Shown: piece by piece, positions 1 through 12,557 of the stretch | Layout of the letters: every line of letters starts with the position of its first letter | Numbering within the stretch: the first letter of the stretch is position 1 | Assembly: GCA_951799425.1 (NCBI GenBank) | Contig: OX637397.1 | Span: 2,285,001-2,349,000, forward strand | DNA from: Ilex aquifolium | Lineage: Eukaryota; Streptophyta; Magnoliopsida; Aquifoliales; Aquifoliaceae | DNA length: 64,000 nt | Direction: 5' to 3' | Program-made: the position numbers and the translations under genes | Notes under the pieces: generated by a model | The model's input: the letters and a program-made list of their open reading frames with translations, nothing else | What the model was told of the DNA's origin: nothing | Database searches by the model: none

Positions 1-1228
1 TTATTATCTTTATCCAGTTGATTTGCCACCTATGCCTTTCATAACACTTCTCCCTTGGCCACATGGCAATAGATACAAAACAAAGACAAACCAAAGAGTC
101 AGCATTCACCCAACAGTCCTGCCTGGATTTGGCCTATCAACTATCTTAGGTAGGCTCTCGGCAGCCCTTGGCCCAGTGGGCAATGGGTGAGTGGCCCCTA
201 CAACCTGCCAGTCAGCCCGTCCCACCTCAACTAGCTAAGCTGTTGGGCCAACTCGCAGCCCACTTATTTACTCTCAGAGTCAAAACTGTAATGGGTTGGA
301 TTCCAAGGGTTCTAATTTCAAATTGGTGAGCTTTGGCCAAACCAAGCACTAGGGTCACATGGAGAATGCAAGTTATCCGCAATGGGTTAGGGGTTGACTC
401 AAAGTCTTCCTGGGAGAAGGACCAGGCAACACATGGCATACTAAACCAAGGCCAAATCAAAACTAGATCATAGGCCAAATACTGATCATTAGGATAGCTT
501 GCTATAGACCTATCAAAGAAGCCTGGTTAATTGGGTATGAACCTACACTTTTACACTTGGGCTGGCCCAGCACTTTATCCAACCAACAACCGAATACCTT
601 GGCCCATTTGACACCTTCCCTTAGACCAAACACCGTTTCCTTAACACACCAAACCAACCACATAACATAGTTAACTAAAAGATAGGAAGCATAATGCATA
701 TGATTGTTACTAAGTTGAATATTTTTCATCTTTGCATTGAAGAATTTATCACCATTTTGCAAGATATAGACGCAAAAAAAAACAACAACAACAATGAGGG
801 GAGGGTCACATGCTAACCCAGCAGAATGTTAAGCCAATTCCCATCTTTATAGTAGGTTCATGAGTAAAATGTCAACCATGATGCAAGGAAATTCAATTGC
901 TCTAAACGAACAATACTTTTTCAATCAGTGAATAAAAGTTATCTTGGTTTAATTCAATTTCAAAATAAACGTGATACAAAATTGAATTTAGTTTATAAGA
1001 GGAATTCAGCACTTTATAGTATTTAAAGGGTGATATAAAATGCTTTAGGATATATTGTATGGTACCTTAATACTCGATTAATGCTCCAAACTATGATAAA
1101 AGCATGCTTCAAAGAACAACATGAACACGACATTTCTAAGTAATTAAATAGACTAAAAACATGAATGAATCAACCATTTATATATCTCAAAACAATTGGA
1201 ATCTGAAAATGGAGTTGAATTTCATTAC
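1..1228 (-). other. Last visible intron of the eL18 gene
   Basis: From the donor GT at 1228-1227 to the left window edge I see no exon of eL18 and no other gene. The stretch contains long open frames around 227-760 without recognisable protein similarity. It is moderately GC-rich between 120 and 660, which may mean an old repeat insertion, but I see no terminal repeats or target duplication. Confidence 0.5.
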
Positions 1229-1958
1229 CGTGTTCTGACCAAGAGGAGCTCTGAGAGCCAACTGATCAAAAGTCAGACACTCTCCGCCTGCCTTCTCGAT
1301 TCTGGCTCTCGCCCTCTCCGTGAACCTCAAAGCAGCCACTTTCAATGCCGGCACCTCATAAGCCCTAATATCATCAGTCACAGTCCCAACAATCACAGCT
1401 ATCTTGCCCTCCTACGAAAAATCAACCACATAAACAATCACATATACATACAAAACACAGTAGAATACATATAAATGCATAAATTCATATAAAATATACC
1501 TTTCCTTGCATGAATCGAATCAACCTGGAGAGAGACATCGGAGGCTTGTTGATCTTGCTCATGAAGAGCCGCTTCAGTATCACCGCATTGAATTTGCTTC
1601 CGGTTCTTCGAACCAGAAATCGGTATAGCTAAAAACAGAAATCACACACCAATATAATAAAACTGTTAGCATCACAAACACACCCATTTTCCAAGCGTAC
1701 TTTCACACACATATACACAGTGAGAGGGATACGGAGAAGAGAGGACCTTGACAAGGAGCTTGAGGTAAATATCATCAGATCTTGGCGCAGTGCGCTTGGT
1801 TTTCTTGCTTTTGCCGCCGGCTACTAAATCGATACCCTGCGAATAGAATTGTCAAAAATTGTGATCTAGATCGGATATTGCAACTATATATACATATATA
1901 TACACACACATATATGCATAGGTTAGGGTCCGGAGGAACAGAGGCAGAGGAGTCACCA
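1229..1958 (-). CDS. RPL18: 60S ribosomal protein eL18, 5' part (last exon outside window)
   Basis: This encodes a structural protein of the large cytosolic ribosomal subunit. Exons on the minus strand are 1956-1958 (the ATG alone), 1747-1836, 1500-1628 and 1229-1411. All introns are GT-AG and phase 0. The translation begins [19 protein letters not shown], and the last visible exon holds the highly conserved [19 protein letters not shown] and [13 protein letters not shown] stretches. It gives 135 of the usual roughly 187 residues. The missing part is the C-terminal end that begins VLLRGPKN in relatives. I found no match to it in 1-1228, so the final intron is longer than 1.2 kb or the gene is broken there. 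Splitting the start codon from the rest of the protein is common in plant ribosomal protein genes. Identity is secure; completeness is unknown. Confidence 0.93.
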
Positions 1959-2030
1959 TTGTTGGAGGTCCTGGGGTTGGGTTCTCAGCAGCCTCTGCGT
2001 CGATGAAAGACCGAGAGGAAGGATGATGTG

Positions 2031-2077
2031 TTTTTATACGATGGAGGCTGCTTAGTTCAATGAAAGACTAGGGTTTT
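2031..2077 (-). promoter_or_regulatory. Core promoter of the eL18 gene: TATA box and telo box
   Basis: On the minus strand a TATAAAAA box lies at 2031-2038, about 75 bp before the ATG, which puts the transcription start near 2005. Upstream, the reverse complement of 2068-2077 contains AAAACCCTAG, a telo box. Telo boxes are typical of promoters of plant ribosomal protein and other translation genes and support growth-linked expression. The assignment is by motif and position only. Confidence 0.6.
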
Positions 2078-2560
2078 TGTTCATGAAACTACACTTTATT
2101 CCCTAAAGTTTTTTAAATTTTTATTTTTTCCCCTTCAAAACTTCAAAATCTCGTATTATGTCTGATTTTGTTTTTCAATGGTTTGTTTACCAAATTGGGT
2201 CAAAAAGTAACACATTGCTATTGTTTAAAAATTCTGAGTTAATCTTTGAAAGTACAAAGAACATTGATTTCACTAATCATTTTATATATAAAAAAAATTA
2301 GGATTTTTTTCGTAAAATTTATTTAGCTAGTCCAAGTAGTTACGATAACATAATGATTGAAGCCGAAAAAAAAGACAAATAAGTATATATACTGTATATT
2401 CGATCGTCCCAACCACAAATCTTTTCAGACTCATGATTTACAACACAAACTACAACGTAACCACTTAAAGACCACGAGTATCAGATCAAGTAGCATTTTG
2501 CCAGGCATACAAACTAAAACTATGTTAAACAGCACAATGGCAAAAGCATAACTTGAAACT

Positions 2561-2566
2561 TTTATT
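2561..2566 (-). terminator. Candidate polyadenylation signal of BCE2
   Basis: AATAAA on the minus strand, about 300 nt past the BCE2 stop codon and about 530 bp before the eL18 TATA box. Position and sequence fit a plant near-upstream element. There is no transcript evidence. Confidence 0.35.
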
Positions 2567-2866
2567 ATTTGGAAAATTATTGCTAACATTCTCCAAGGCT
2601 TGTTGCAACAGATTACAAGAACATGATTGAATGCTCTTGCTTCTCAACAATTCCAAACCCATCACATGGGAAACAAGAATACTTAAACCCCAGTAGGTCA
2701 TGCAGAGAGAAATTTTATTCCAGGCTGGTATTGCCATATCCTAAGGGTTGCATCTCCATTCACTATGGAAAACAAAGATCATCGACTAAAAGTCGATTTA
2801 GGGGAGAAGGTGCAGTCACAGAGGATGGAGACGGGCACTAATGGTGTTGGTGGAGTTAACGATCAG

Positions 2867-3468
2867 TCATTTCATATGCAACATCAGCAGCTCTGGTTTT
2901 TCGATAAATAGCTTCCACTTGTTACAGAATCTTGCAACAGCTGCTCCGTCCAGAACTCTATGATCAGCACCTATGTTTACCTGAGAAGGAAAGACTACAT
3001 CAGACACACAGAATATTCACCAGTTGAACCAAAACCCATATATGCAAAGAACCATGCTAACTACTGTCGAGCACAGAGAGAATATTCACCCTCTTTAGTT
3101 ACCGCCCCCTACTTGCTGATTCGCAATTACTATCCTACAATCGTTCTGTCTATTAGATCGATTGCAACATCATATTACGCAACATGAATAAATGCAACAT
3201 CTCACATACTCCAGGCCACCATCTCATATGTAAGACTCCATCTAATTTTTTGGCACGTTGATTCATTTATCTGGTCGAGATTAAGGGCTACTGCAGTACC
3301 AACCAAGAAGAGGGTAGTAGCTACTGAAAAAAGGAATAGACTGGAATTTAAGAACATACTCTTAAAAAGGTACTCAATGATCTTGTAGGTACTGAAACCA
3401 CTAAGAGTACACCCAATAATTTATTGGCTACCTAAGAATAGCCATAGGTCACAACTTAACTCTGTCTC

Positions 3469-3521
<53 letters not shown>

Positions 3522-6500
3522 CGCATCTTCATTCAGACCATCCAGTTACCACCGACATCATGATGATGACATATCAGCACTTTAGTCCTGCTGAGAGGAC
3601 TTTAAGCAATTAATCAACCATATACCCTTTTTTGATGGCAAAATGACTGAAGCAACTTTGTCATTATGCACCAAACAAAGTAGGACATAACACTATATTA
3701 GACTAAATTATGTATGATTCGGATATGACCAATCAGTACTTACTGTCATGACTGACATTGGATACACATTTCCATCATCAGCAAAATGAGGAACTTTCTG
3801 GATTCGGCCGATTGCAATGATGGCAACTTCAGGCAAATTGACGAGGGGTGAACCAAATTTTCCACCAATTGCTCCAATATTGCTCAAAGTTATGGTTCCA
3901 CCAGATATATCATCAGGAGTAAGCTTGTTAGCTGAAGCCAACTGATGTAGCCGAGACAGTTCCTTTGTTATCTAAAGACATATGAAAGGAAGATTAAATC
4001 ACGTAAAAGCCTTTTTTTATAGGATATCCAGGGTGATACCTGAAAATAATTGATAGTTATGCACAGTAGTATCAGTAGTACTACTAGTAGTGATTATAGG
4101 AACAAAACAACAAGATGACAACAACTACTACTTAAGCATAAAATGATGAAAAATAAGAACAAAGCACTAAACCATGGAGATCAGAAATTATAACCAACCT
4201 CCAAGATCGAAAGTGACTGAACCTTCTTTATGTTTGGTACAACTAAACCATATGATGTAGCCATGGCAATTCCAATATTGTGGGAGCCTATGACAAATAG
4301 CAGAAATTATGATTAGGAGTTGCATCCTATGGGTGACAACGAGAAGCAGGTATCGTATACAAACTTAGAAACTGGAAAGCATCATGTGGATTGTCATAGC
4401 CTTTTAGTTTACAGCTGTGTTTTGTAGATTTTGTATTTGATCTATCATTGGGTTGAACAACTTGTCCACCTTTGATATGTCTTTTTGATGACTTTTTGTA
4501 ATGCCTTTTTACTTGTTATAAGTAAAAGTTGTTTCTTATTGGGAAAAAAACAGATAAAATAAGCATCTCAAGTTATCCATAAAAATGAACTAGCACTGGT
4601 TTTGAACTGAGCAGAACTATCAATGATAAATAGCATTTGATATGTGGACTTTTTGGGTCTTCCAAACAAAAATTTAAATATTCTATTACGTTTTAAAAAG
4701 TTTTCATATGAGTTCACTGCTGAGTTCTTTGTGTTTTCCATAAAAAACAACGAGTTGGCTCGTTGACTGCCAAAGAAGTGGTGACCAAACTGATGGAACT
4801 ACAAAATTGAGGATATGTGGCCCAAAATCATGGAAAGACAACCCCAGAAAAGCAGAGTTTAAGTAGAAATTTTTTGAGACATACTTCGAGAAAATTAGTT
4901 ATCAAACACAAAAACAAATAACTTGCACCAGAATAAGTAAACAGACAACAATTCCGACATCATAATTGAAGAGAAGGCACATAAAACTCCAAGCAATGGT
5001 TCCCCTCCAACTTAAAGAATATCAATCCTGTGAATCCTGACAGGATAAAAGGCTATAGTCATGTCACTTTTTTGCTGCAACCAAACAACTTTTGCTGCTG
5101 TTTGGAACTTCTGTTGAACAACTTCCTCTACAAACATATTACCCCTCATTGAATGATAAAATAATCCCCAAGATTGATAGCAGAGAGTAAGATCTCTGAT
5201 TCTTAACCTTCATCATCATAGAAGACCAGTGGAGAATACAAAAGGCAAGAATTAACTAAGCAAGCCAAAAGCACAGAGATGCAACTTATAAATTCAAAAG
5301 AAGAATAAATAAGCTATACCGATACACACGTGTGATGCATGCAAAAGAGGCCCAGTGCTCAAGCCTCCCATCATTGCGGGGTTGGACGAAGATCAAACAT
5401 ACACAACCTTTTCCCCGCATACATGTTGCATGTACTCACCTAATTTTTACCATATATATTGAACTTGTTCTAAGGCCTAAAAATGACCAGTTAGAGTCAT
5501 AAAAGCAACTGCTGCACAAAACTGAAAGATATAGACCTTTAAAGGTGACCTCATGCAATTCCTCATTGAAGGAACCATTTAGCAACGGATGTCTACTCAA
5601 TGCCAATGAGAGCGACTTTATCAAGACTGGAAGAAAAGTGTGCTTGACATCTGGATCAGAATTTGCATTTTGAAAAGATGCTTTAAGCTTCACAAGTGCA
5701 TCACAATTTATATCTTCTACATAATGAAAATGTGGAATCTTTGCAGCCAAGGTCATTGATTTGACCATCGCACGCTGGAATCCCCTGCAAAAGTATAACA
5801 TCTGTTATGTTTCACCATTTATGTAACATCCTTGAAATTACCAAATTCAAAGATATTTCTCTGAACATTCTACAATAAAATTTCAGAAAACACAAAAATA
5901 ACAAAATAATAAGTCAATGGACATTAAAATTGGTAAATCAGTACAGTAAATTGTCTAGAAGGATGGTTCCCCATCCCTCATGTGAGATTGATTGGGCCAA
6001 TGATCGAAGCCGATGTACCCTGCAGCTTTTCCACCCAGTGAAAGTTCATGGGGTAAGCAATTTCTACCTGATAAAACCAGATATATACACAAAATGAGAA
6101 AGTCAGCAATATTGACCTCAATGCCATAACCCTTACTAATGGTATACTTCATACATGTGCATGGTATGATGTTTTGATAGTTCTTTGGGTTTGGTATTTT
6201 GTATATGTTGGTACTCATTAACTTTGAGAAGGTATATAACAATATATACCAACTGTTAAGTATGTATTAACTTAAGTTAATTGAGTTTAAAAGTGCCTAA
6301 CTAAAAGATTAGCCTAGCTAATCAAGCCACCATTGTTCACTTTTCTAAGAGGTGTGTGTTTGTGTAGAGTAAGAGTATATATATATGTGTGTGTGTCTTG
6401 TAACTATATATAGATATTGTAATTAAAGAAAGAGGAAAGAGGAGCTTGTGTAGAGAAAGAAGCGCTTGTGTAGAAAATGAAAAATGAGGAAGAAAACAGA

Positions 6501-9500
6501 GGAAAAAATTCAAGGAAGTGATCTAGGGCTTGGAATCTCCCAAACAAGGTATGATTGTTTTAAGTAAGTATTCTTTATGTTAATCAAAAATAATTAGTTA
6601 ATAATCATGAAATGAGATACAATCGGGTACAATTAGTTGATGATTCTTAAACTTTGAGGGTTAGTAGTAGATTATCAAAGGGTTCTTTTGGCTTTGGTTT
6701 GATGCAAAATAGATGAAAACTCGAATTTTGGTGAATTTCTAAAGTTAATCTTGACCCGTTGAAACCTGAAGATTTGCAGCCTATGTTCAGTTTTATAAGT
6801 TATTTTGAACATGTATTTGATCTCCAAAAATAGTAATTTTTTTTGGAAATGAAGTTCTTTAAGTTTACTTTTGTTTGCCACTGGCCTTGTGAAGTTTCAG
6901 CTTGTATAACTTACGTTAGGAAGCTTTTTAAGTATAAATGTTTAATCTGGCATATTATGGAAATAATGCATAAATGGAAAATTTAAATGGGATAAAACGG
7001 AAACATTGGATGTGTTGACCAAGAGGTTTAAAGGACTGAAATTAATGTCTATCATCTTATTTGGAGTGAGAAGAAAGAGGAATAACAATGAGTACATGAT
7101 TACGATCATTGGGATCAATAGTCAACATACCAAGTACTTATGAAATGGGAATATATAAGAAGTAGGTGTTGTGTGATGAAAGTAATGTGTATGAACTATG
7201 TATAGAACTTGTTAAAGGGAGTCAAGAGTATATTGCCCAGTTAAGAACTAAGGTGACTAGGTGATTTATCTTATACTTGGAAAGGAATTTTGATGCCTAT
7301 GTCTTTTCAAAATGCTATTATAACCAAAATTGAGAAGCTAAGTGTTGATTACTCAATTGTAATGTCATGGATTATCAAATGACTTGAAAAATGTCTGCGT
7401 ATTAAGTGTCAATGCCATACTAGATCCCAACTGGGGGACTCAAATCCGATAGATGTCCGAGCTGGCGGACTTAAATCTAGTATCGATCCGATCCGATGGA
7501 ATCAAATCTAGGGAGCTCAAAATAAGTATGGTGTGATGACAATGGTTTGATTGACATGATATATGACTAATTATATATTTGGCAGTATATCCATAAACTT
7601 ATAGTGAAAATCATATGATGCTATTTGACACGTATGTTTTTTTTGATCAAATTTGACACGTATGTTGATATCCCTGAAAATATTACATGTTTTATGTGAA
7701 AACAATTACAAGAATTATTCACTGGGCATTGCTCACTCTTTCTTTCTAAAACATTTTCAGGTGAAGGGGACTAAGCTCGGAGCAAGTTTAATGTATATTA
7801 GACAACGTTTGGAAGTAATGTATAGAAGTTGTAAATGAACTTTTTGGAAAGTTTTTTTTGGTATGTAAAGGCCATGCTTTGTATAAAAGGCCGATGTATG
7901 TTATGAGTATATTATTGTGGTATTATTGCAAATAAATCAAATGTAATCATAGAAGCTTCCGCTAAGTAAATCATTACACATAAATAGGTGACAACACATT
8001 TGGTTCCATGTAGGCCTCCATGGCTGGTCATGCTCCATAACCAAAGGAGAAGGGGTTTTGGGTCATGAGTCGCAACACTCAAGATATCCCTAATAGCGTC
8101 CCGGTCACTAGAAGAAAAACGGTCAAAACATTAAAAGTGGAAAACTATGAGAGGACATAATGTACCACTCCATTGTGGCATGACTGTTGAACCTCAAATG
8201 CAACCAGAAAATTTCCAAAAATAACAGCAGATTTCAGTAACTCATTTACAAGTAAATTAACATCATTCATATCTTTGCTGTGCAAAAGTGGGTATCTCAC
8301 AATCAACCACCAGTAACACATTTTACAAGCAAATTAGCATCATGTCAGCCTTACATGAAACCGAAATTAAAAAATCCAATTATATGGTCATCTGGATGTC
8401 ATCAGTTATTGGCTTCAGGGGCAAAATTCTGAGGGAACCCTTTGCAGATAACTTCAAATATTTCCTACTTCTAAAAATAGCATTATTAGAATGAGAATAC
8501 CCATGCAATTATGATGTAAAACTCGCCATTGGTGTTTATGTAGGGATAACCCACGTTTGACATGAAGCAACTCATGTGGCAAAGAGTCATAATCTAAGTA
8601 ACACACAGGAATTTCATGTTTATATCAATATACCTCAGAGGAACTGCCTTATCTTCATATTCCCCTTTACCTCCAAGCAATTGGTCTGGAAAAGTAGCCC
8701 TAGATGACACTGGAGTTTCCTTGAGAATTCCTTTGTTGGATCCAAATTGGAGGATGTCTTCTTTTAATACCCTCCCATCCTTACCAGTTCCACAGACATC
8801 ATTTATAGCTATGTCATATAGCTTTGCAAGGTTACGAACAGCCGGCGTAGATAGAACTCCACATATTTCTATCTTCCTAGGTACTGAACTTTGACAATCT
8901 GTGTCCCTCGTATCAGAACCCAGTGACTTTGTATGGTCTAGAGTATCCAAAATCTGAGTTGGAAGAGGAGATTCACCAACAACCATCTTCAGGAGAGTTT
9001 CTCCAACCTGCAATACGAATGACCTTGGAAGTCATTACATTTCATGTCAAGCTAAAGAACTATACTTTTCCAAATGTACTTTAAGAAGAACAGGGTAATT
9101 CCGAAACCAAAGGAATGTCTCCCAACTTTCCTTCATATAATTTTCCTATCTTTTGATAGGGAAACTGGAAATGAATCCACCATCTAACTTTTCTGTCCAA
9201 TGAAATTGATTGAAAACTATCCAAATTTTTTAATGAAACCCCCCTATCCAATTGTGTTACTACACTTTGCACACGGATTTCATAAGATCAGTAAATTATT
9301 CAAACTAATTTCTGATTCATAATTACCATTATGGTTATTGCCAAGTTTCCTGATTTGTTGTCCTACATTCTAATCCTGAACCTATCTAGTGTTGAATAAC
9401 GAACTCAAGGTTTCAGTTCAAGCAATTTTGATGTTACCTTCACAATGTCACCAGGAGCATGGAGCACTTGGGAAACTTTTCCTGTGTAACGACTTGTTAT

Positions 9501-11481
9501 TTCTATGGTTGCTTTATCACTCTGAACTTCGCAAAGTGGTTGAAATTCTTCAACATGATCACCCTGCCAAAACAAGTTTATCAACGCTATATTCTTCACT
9601 ACATCGGTAAAATTAGGTGCCAAAGCCAACCTGATGGACTGACTCAATAACATGGGGAAAAATTCAACAAAAAAAATAAAAGAAGAAAAACCAGGAAGGT
9701 ACACTATCTGGTTAATCAAGAACAGTATACATCAACATAGAAACACAAAAAGTAGTATTTGTTGCTTGATTATTTGCCAGACTGGATTTAGGCTGACTTA
9801 CATATTCCCATGAAATAGGATTTATGTAATTACTACTTCAACCAGCATGAGGTACTTCTCTTGGGGGTTAAACAATTAACTACAATTCTCTCCTCAGGGA
9901 AAAGGATAGCATTGATGCTTGCTTGGACAATCTAACCAAAGCCAGCAACCAAAATTTGGCATATAAAAGTGTTAAGAGAATGGGAAAAGACAGGGAAAAA
10001 CTGATTCTGCAATTCAAAAGAGGGAAAAAAAACAGCCAAAGTGTGGAACAAAGAACACCCTTAACACAACCGGCAAAGGTTTACTAATTCTACTAAACCA
10101 TGAATAACAGGACCATTCCTTACCTCCTGCACAAACCATTTTAGAAGTTCACACTCAGCAATGCCTTCACCAGTTTGTGCTAAAGGTACATCAACTATTC
10201 CATCAACTGGAAGATCGACCAAAGCTTGAGTTGAAAAGCAATATTTCTTCAAACCATATTGAACCTTCAACAACAAAATGGGGGGGCAAAAAAAAAAAAC
10301 TATAAACACAATAAAATATCATATTTTACAAATCTACTTGAAAAGCTCTTCAACGGAACCTCGCTAGCATGTGCACTCTATGATAAGTAGTGCTTTTGTT
10401 GATAACATATTTCAGTATCATAGAAGAAGAAACAGTGCTAAAAAAATATAAGAATAAAGCTGCGCATCACTTACCAAAACTTTTACCAATTTTTTTTTAC
10501 CAAATAGATGTAAGTGGTAGGATTAGTGAGTCCTCCTGACTTTCCAAAGTCATCTAACGGCTGTCATGACACATTATTTGGCATCCAAAAATGCGATAAA
10601 AGTTTTGGTATGCACATCACTATAATTTTCTTTAACCAAATAGAACTTCCTAACTTTAAACTACCTTAACTTTGTACTCTTTCCCTTTATGGGTTATTCA
10701 CGAAAAAAGATTATGCTAACATAGAAAATGAAGGAATGTATAAAACAACAACCCACGTTCCATGGTCTCAAGACTTCCAAGTTGATGTATTGTTCATTGA
10801 TTTAAGATTTGTTGGCAGGAGCAACATGGTTCCTTAACGCTGCATTTGGCAGCATCAAATTTGAGCATTATAGCTGAAGTACAGTAGAACTAATTGAGGA
10901 TAGCGGTTGGCTTGACTATCCACCCCGCTGTTGGACGATAAAGTCGCGGGTTCAGACACTGTCTGAACAAATAAAAAAAAAATAGGAGAACTAACTCAAA
11001 GTCTCAGCTAATTTTCCAACCTCAACCCATTTTTTTTTTTGGATCAACGTCAACCCAATTAAGAGAAGTAACTTTGACTTTGTTACTATTGTTAACTTCC
11101 ATTAGTGAGGAACCTTGTGGATTGAACACAGAATATGAACAATTAAGCTTATTGAGGATTGAACACACCGCAATAACATATAATGTTATCAGCTAATTGA
11201 GTTGGATTAATTTTGATCACAACCAACAAAGAACTGGGCTTAATTGATTGATGCTAATAATAATACAACCGACCGATACTTACATTATTGGGATCATTAA
11301 CCCAGAAAAAGGACTTCGATGCCTGTCTAAAGACGCAATCTTGAGACAAGAAGCCCAGAAACGGAAGCCTCTGGCCACCAATCACCGTCGACGGTGAGGA
11401 AGCTGCGGTGGTATAAGAGCATAGCCACCACCGCCGGCAAGAGCTCCAAGGCTTCGTCTGATAAATTCGCCGGTACACCAT
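2867..11481 (-). CDS. BCE2: Dihydrolipoyl acyltransferase (E2) of the mitochondrial branched-chain 2-oxoacid dehydrogenase complex
   Basis: The E2 core enzyme transfers the branched acyl group from lipoyl-lysine to CoA during Leu, Ile and Val breakdown in the mitochondrial matrix. The eight minus-strand exons are 11284-11481, 10124-10264, 9438-9563, 8634-9007, 5537-5784, 4199-4287, 3744-3971 and 2867-2980. All introns are GT-AG, phases agree, and the product is 505 aa (Arabidopsis BCE2 is about 483). Residues 1-70 are rich in Arg and Ser with few acidic residues, as in a mitochondrial presequence. The lipoyl domain spans about 80-155, with lipoyl Lys130 in EVQSDKATIEI. The peripheral subunit-binding domain is about 205-241 (STPAVRNLAK to GRVLKEDIL). 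The catalytic domain ends with DHRVLDG, with His475 and Asp479 in the active-site motif. Only the ATG at 11481 opens this frame, although an out-of-frame ATG lies 31 nt upstream. The extremely similar pyruvate dehydrogenase E2 is unlikely because the lipoyl and DHRVLDG blocks match BCE2. Confidence 0.95.
3469..3519. repeat. Compound (GT)n(GA)n microsatellite in BCE2 intron 7
   Basis: About seven GT units run straight into about seventeen GA units inside the last BCE2 intron. This is directly visible and likely length-variable between individuals. Confidence 0.95.
6240..7930. repeat. Possible repeat insertion filling BCE2 intron 4
   Basis: Intron 4 (5785-8633) is 2.85 kb, far larger than its neighbours. 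Its middle resembles non-coding repeat DNA. A candidate start is TGTTAAGTATG near 6252. Around 7435-7520 there is a block of near-repeats (GACTCAAATCCGATAG and similar), and near 7870-7900 a transcript-end-like stretch with TATAAAAGG and AATAAA-like sequence. I could not find matching ends or a target duplication, so family and borders are open. Confidence 0.25.
10461..10620. mobile_element. MULE-type MITE in BCE2 intron 1
   Basis: A 140-bp element (10471-10610) starts TTACCAAAACTTTTACC and ends with the inverted form ATAAAAGTTTTGGTA. It is flanked by TGCGCATCAC (10461-10470) and TGCACATCAC (10611-10620), a 10-bp target duplication with one mismatch. The 9-10 bp duplication and the AT-rich ends fit a non-autonomous Mutator-like element. 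It encodes nothing. Confidence 0.65.
10886..10994 (+). mobile_element. Short tRNA-derived SINE-like insertion in BCE2 intron 1
   Basis: About 93 bp (10894-10986). An A-box-like TAGCGGTTGGC is followed about 40 bp later by a B-box-like GGGTTCAGAC and then an A-rich tail of about ten A. It is flanked by the direct repeat AGAACTAA at 10886-10893 and 10987-10994. This arrangement is that of a short SINE. It lies antisense to the host gene. The B box is degenerate, so it is probably an old copy. Confidence 0.45.
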
Positions 11482-11985
11482 TGTTCGACGGTGGCAGTAG
11501 AAAACAGTGCATAAATTTTTGAAGTTTGGACTACGTAGTACTCAACTTAGATTATCTTCTTTCCTGTTTAATGTATATCCGTCCCTTTATTTTAGCATAT
11601 ACTATCATTAGTGACTGCTACACGACTCTCAAAGAAACTGATTAAATTATAATAGTATTTATATTATAATAATATGATATTTTTACTACAAAAAAATTAA
11701 TATAATATATATTTGATTGTAGGATCGAATCCGACAATTACATATATATATAGTATTAAAATATAGAATAAATTTTATTTCTTTATATAAATATAAGTAT
11801 AAATATAAAAAAAATTATTTCTTTATTTTCAATACTGTTGGGCGACTCTGAATTGATCATTGAGCTTGAAGCCCATGATGGAAAAGCCATTTTACTTCTT
11901 CTATGAAATTGAGATTGAATTATGAGTTTCGATGAAAAAAAAGAAAAAATTCTGACTTACAGTTTTTGTAACTGTTTATAAATAG
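11482..11985. other. BCE2 upstream region, no gene seen
   Basis: This AT-rich stretch is between the BCE2 start codon and the left LTR of the retroelement. An out-of-frame ATG (minus strand, 11510-11512) precedes the BCE2 start. I see no convincing TATA box. The BCE2 promoter must lie here, so the retroelement begins only about 500 bp upstream of the start codon. Confidence 0.5.
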
Positions 11986-12545
11986 TGATGATACACAAAT
12001 TGGTTTTTGTGCACCACAGTCAAGTAAATAATATAAAATGCAAAGAACAAACAATTAATGACAAATATGGCAAGTAAGAGACCAACACAGAGAGATTTAT
12101 AGTGGTTCGGCCGTGGCCTACGTCCACTTTGAATGGCAACGGTGGCCTTTGATGTTATTTATTGATTAATAATCGTCACCAGAGCTACAGAGCTTTTTTG
12201 GGAAAGAGGAGCAACGACATTGTGGTATTGAGGTAGAAGATGAGGTATTCTTGGGAGGCGTGCCCTAGATGGTGAGAGGGCTTTACATTTTATAGAGCTA
12301 GGGTTTTGAGGTGAGGCGGTGACGTGAGGGAGGGGTTTCCGAATTAGGTAGGGTTTCTCCGTGCGCCCCATCTCTCTCCTTCGTACTCCAATTCTTTTTT
12401 AGGAGGGCCCCAGATGGATTGGACTTGGATTTAGCCTTGGTGGGTCTTTGCACTTTGGGCTTCATTGGGCCTGCTGGATAAATACAAATCTTTATTTGTA
12501 ATTGGGCTTGAGCTTGGATTTGAGCCTTTTGGGCCTGGCCCATCA
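11986..12545 (-). repeat. 3' LTR of the Tat element (left copy)
   Basis: 560 bp. On the plus strand it begins TGATGATACACAAATTGG and ends GGCCTGGCCCATCA. It aligns without gaps to 22264-22823, with about 16 differences by eye. It is preceded by AATAG, the target duplication. Confidence 0.96.
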
Positions 12546-12557
12546 TTTGCCCCCCAA
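12546..12557 (-). other. Polypurine tract of the Tat element
   Basis: Immediately inside the 3' LTR the minus strand reads TTGGGGGGCAAA. This is the expected purine-rich primer for plus-strand synthesis and confirms element orientation. Confidence 0.75.
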
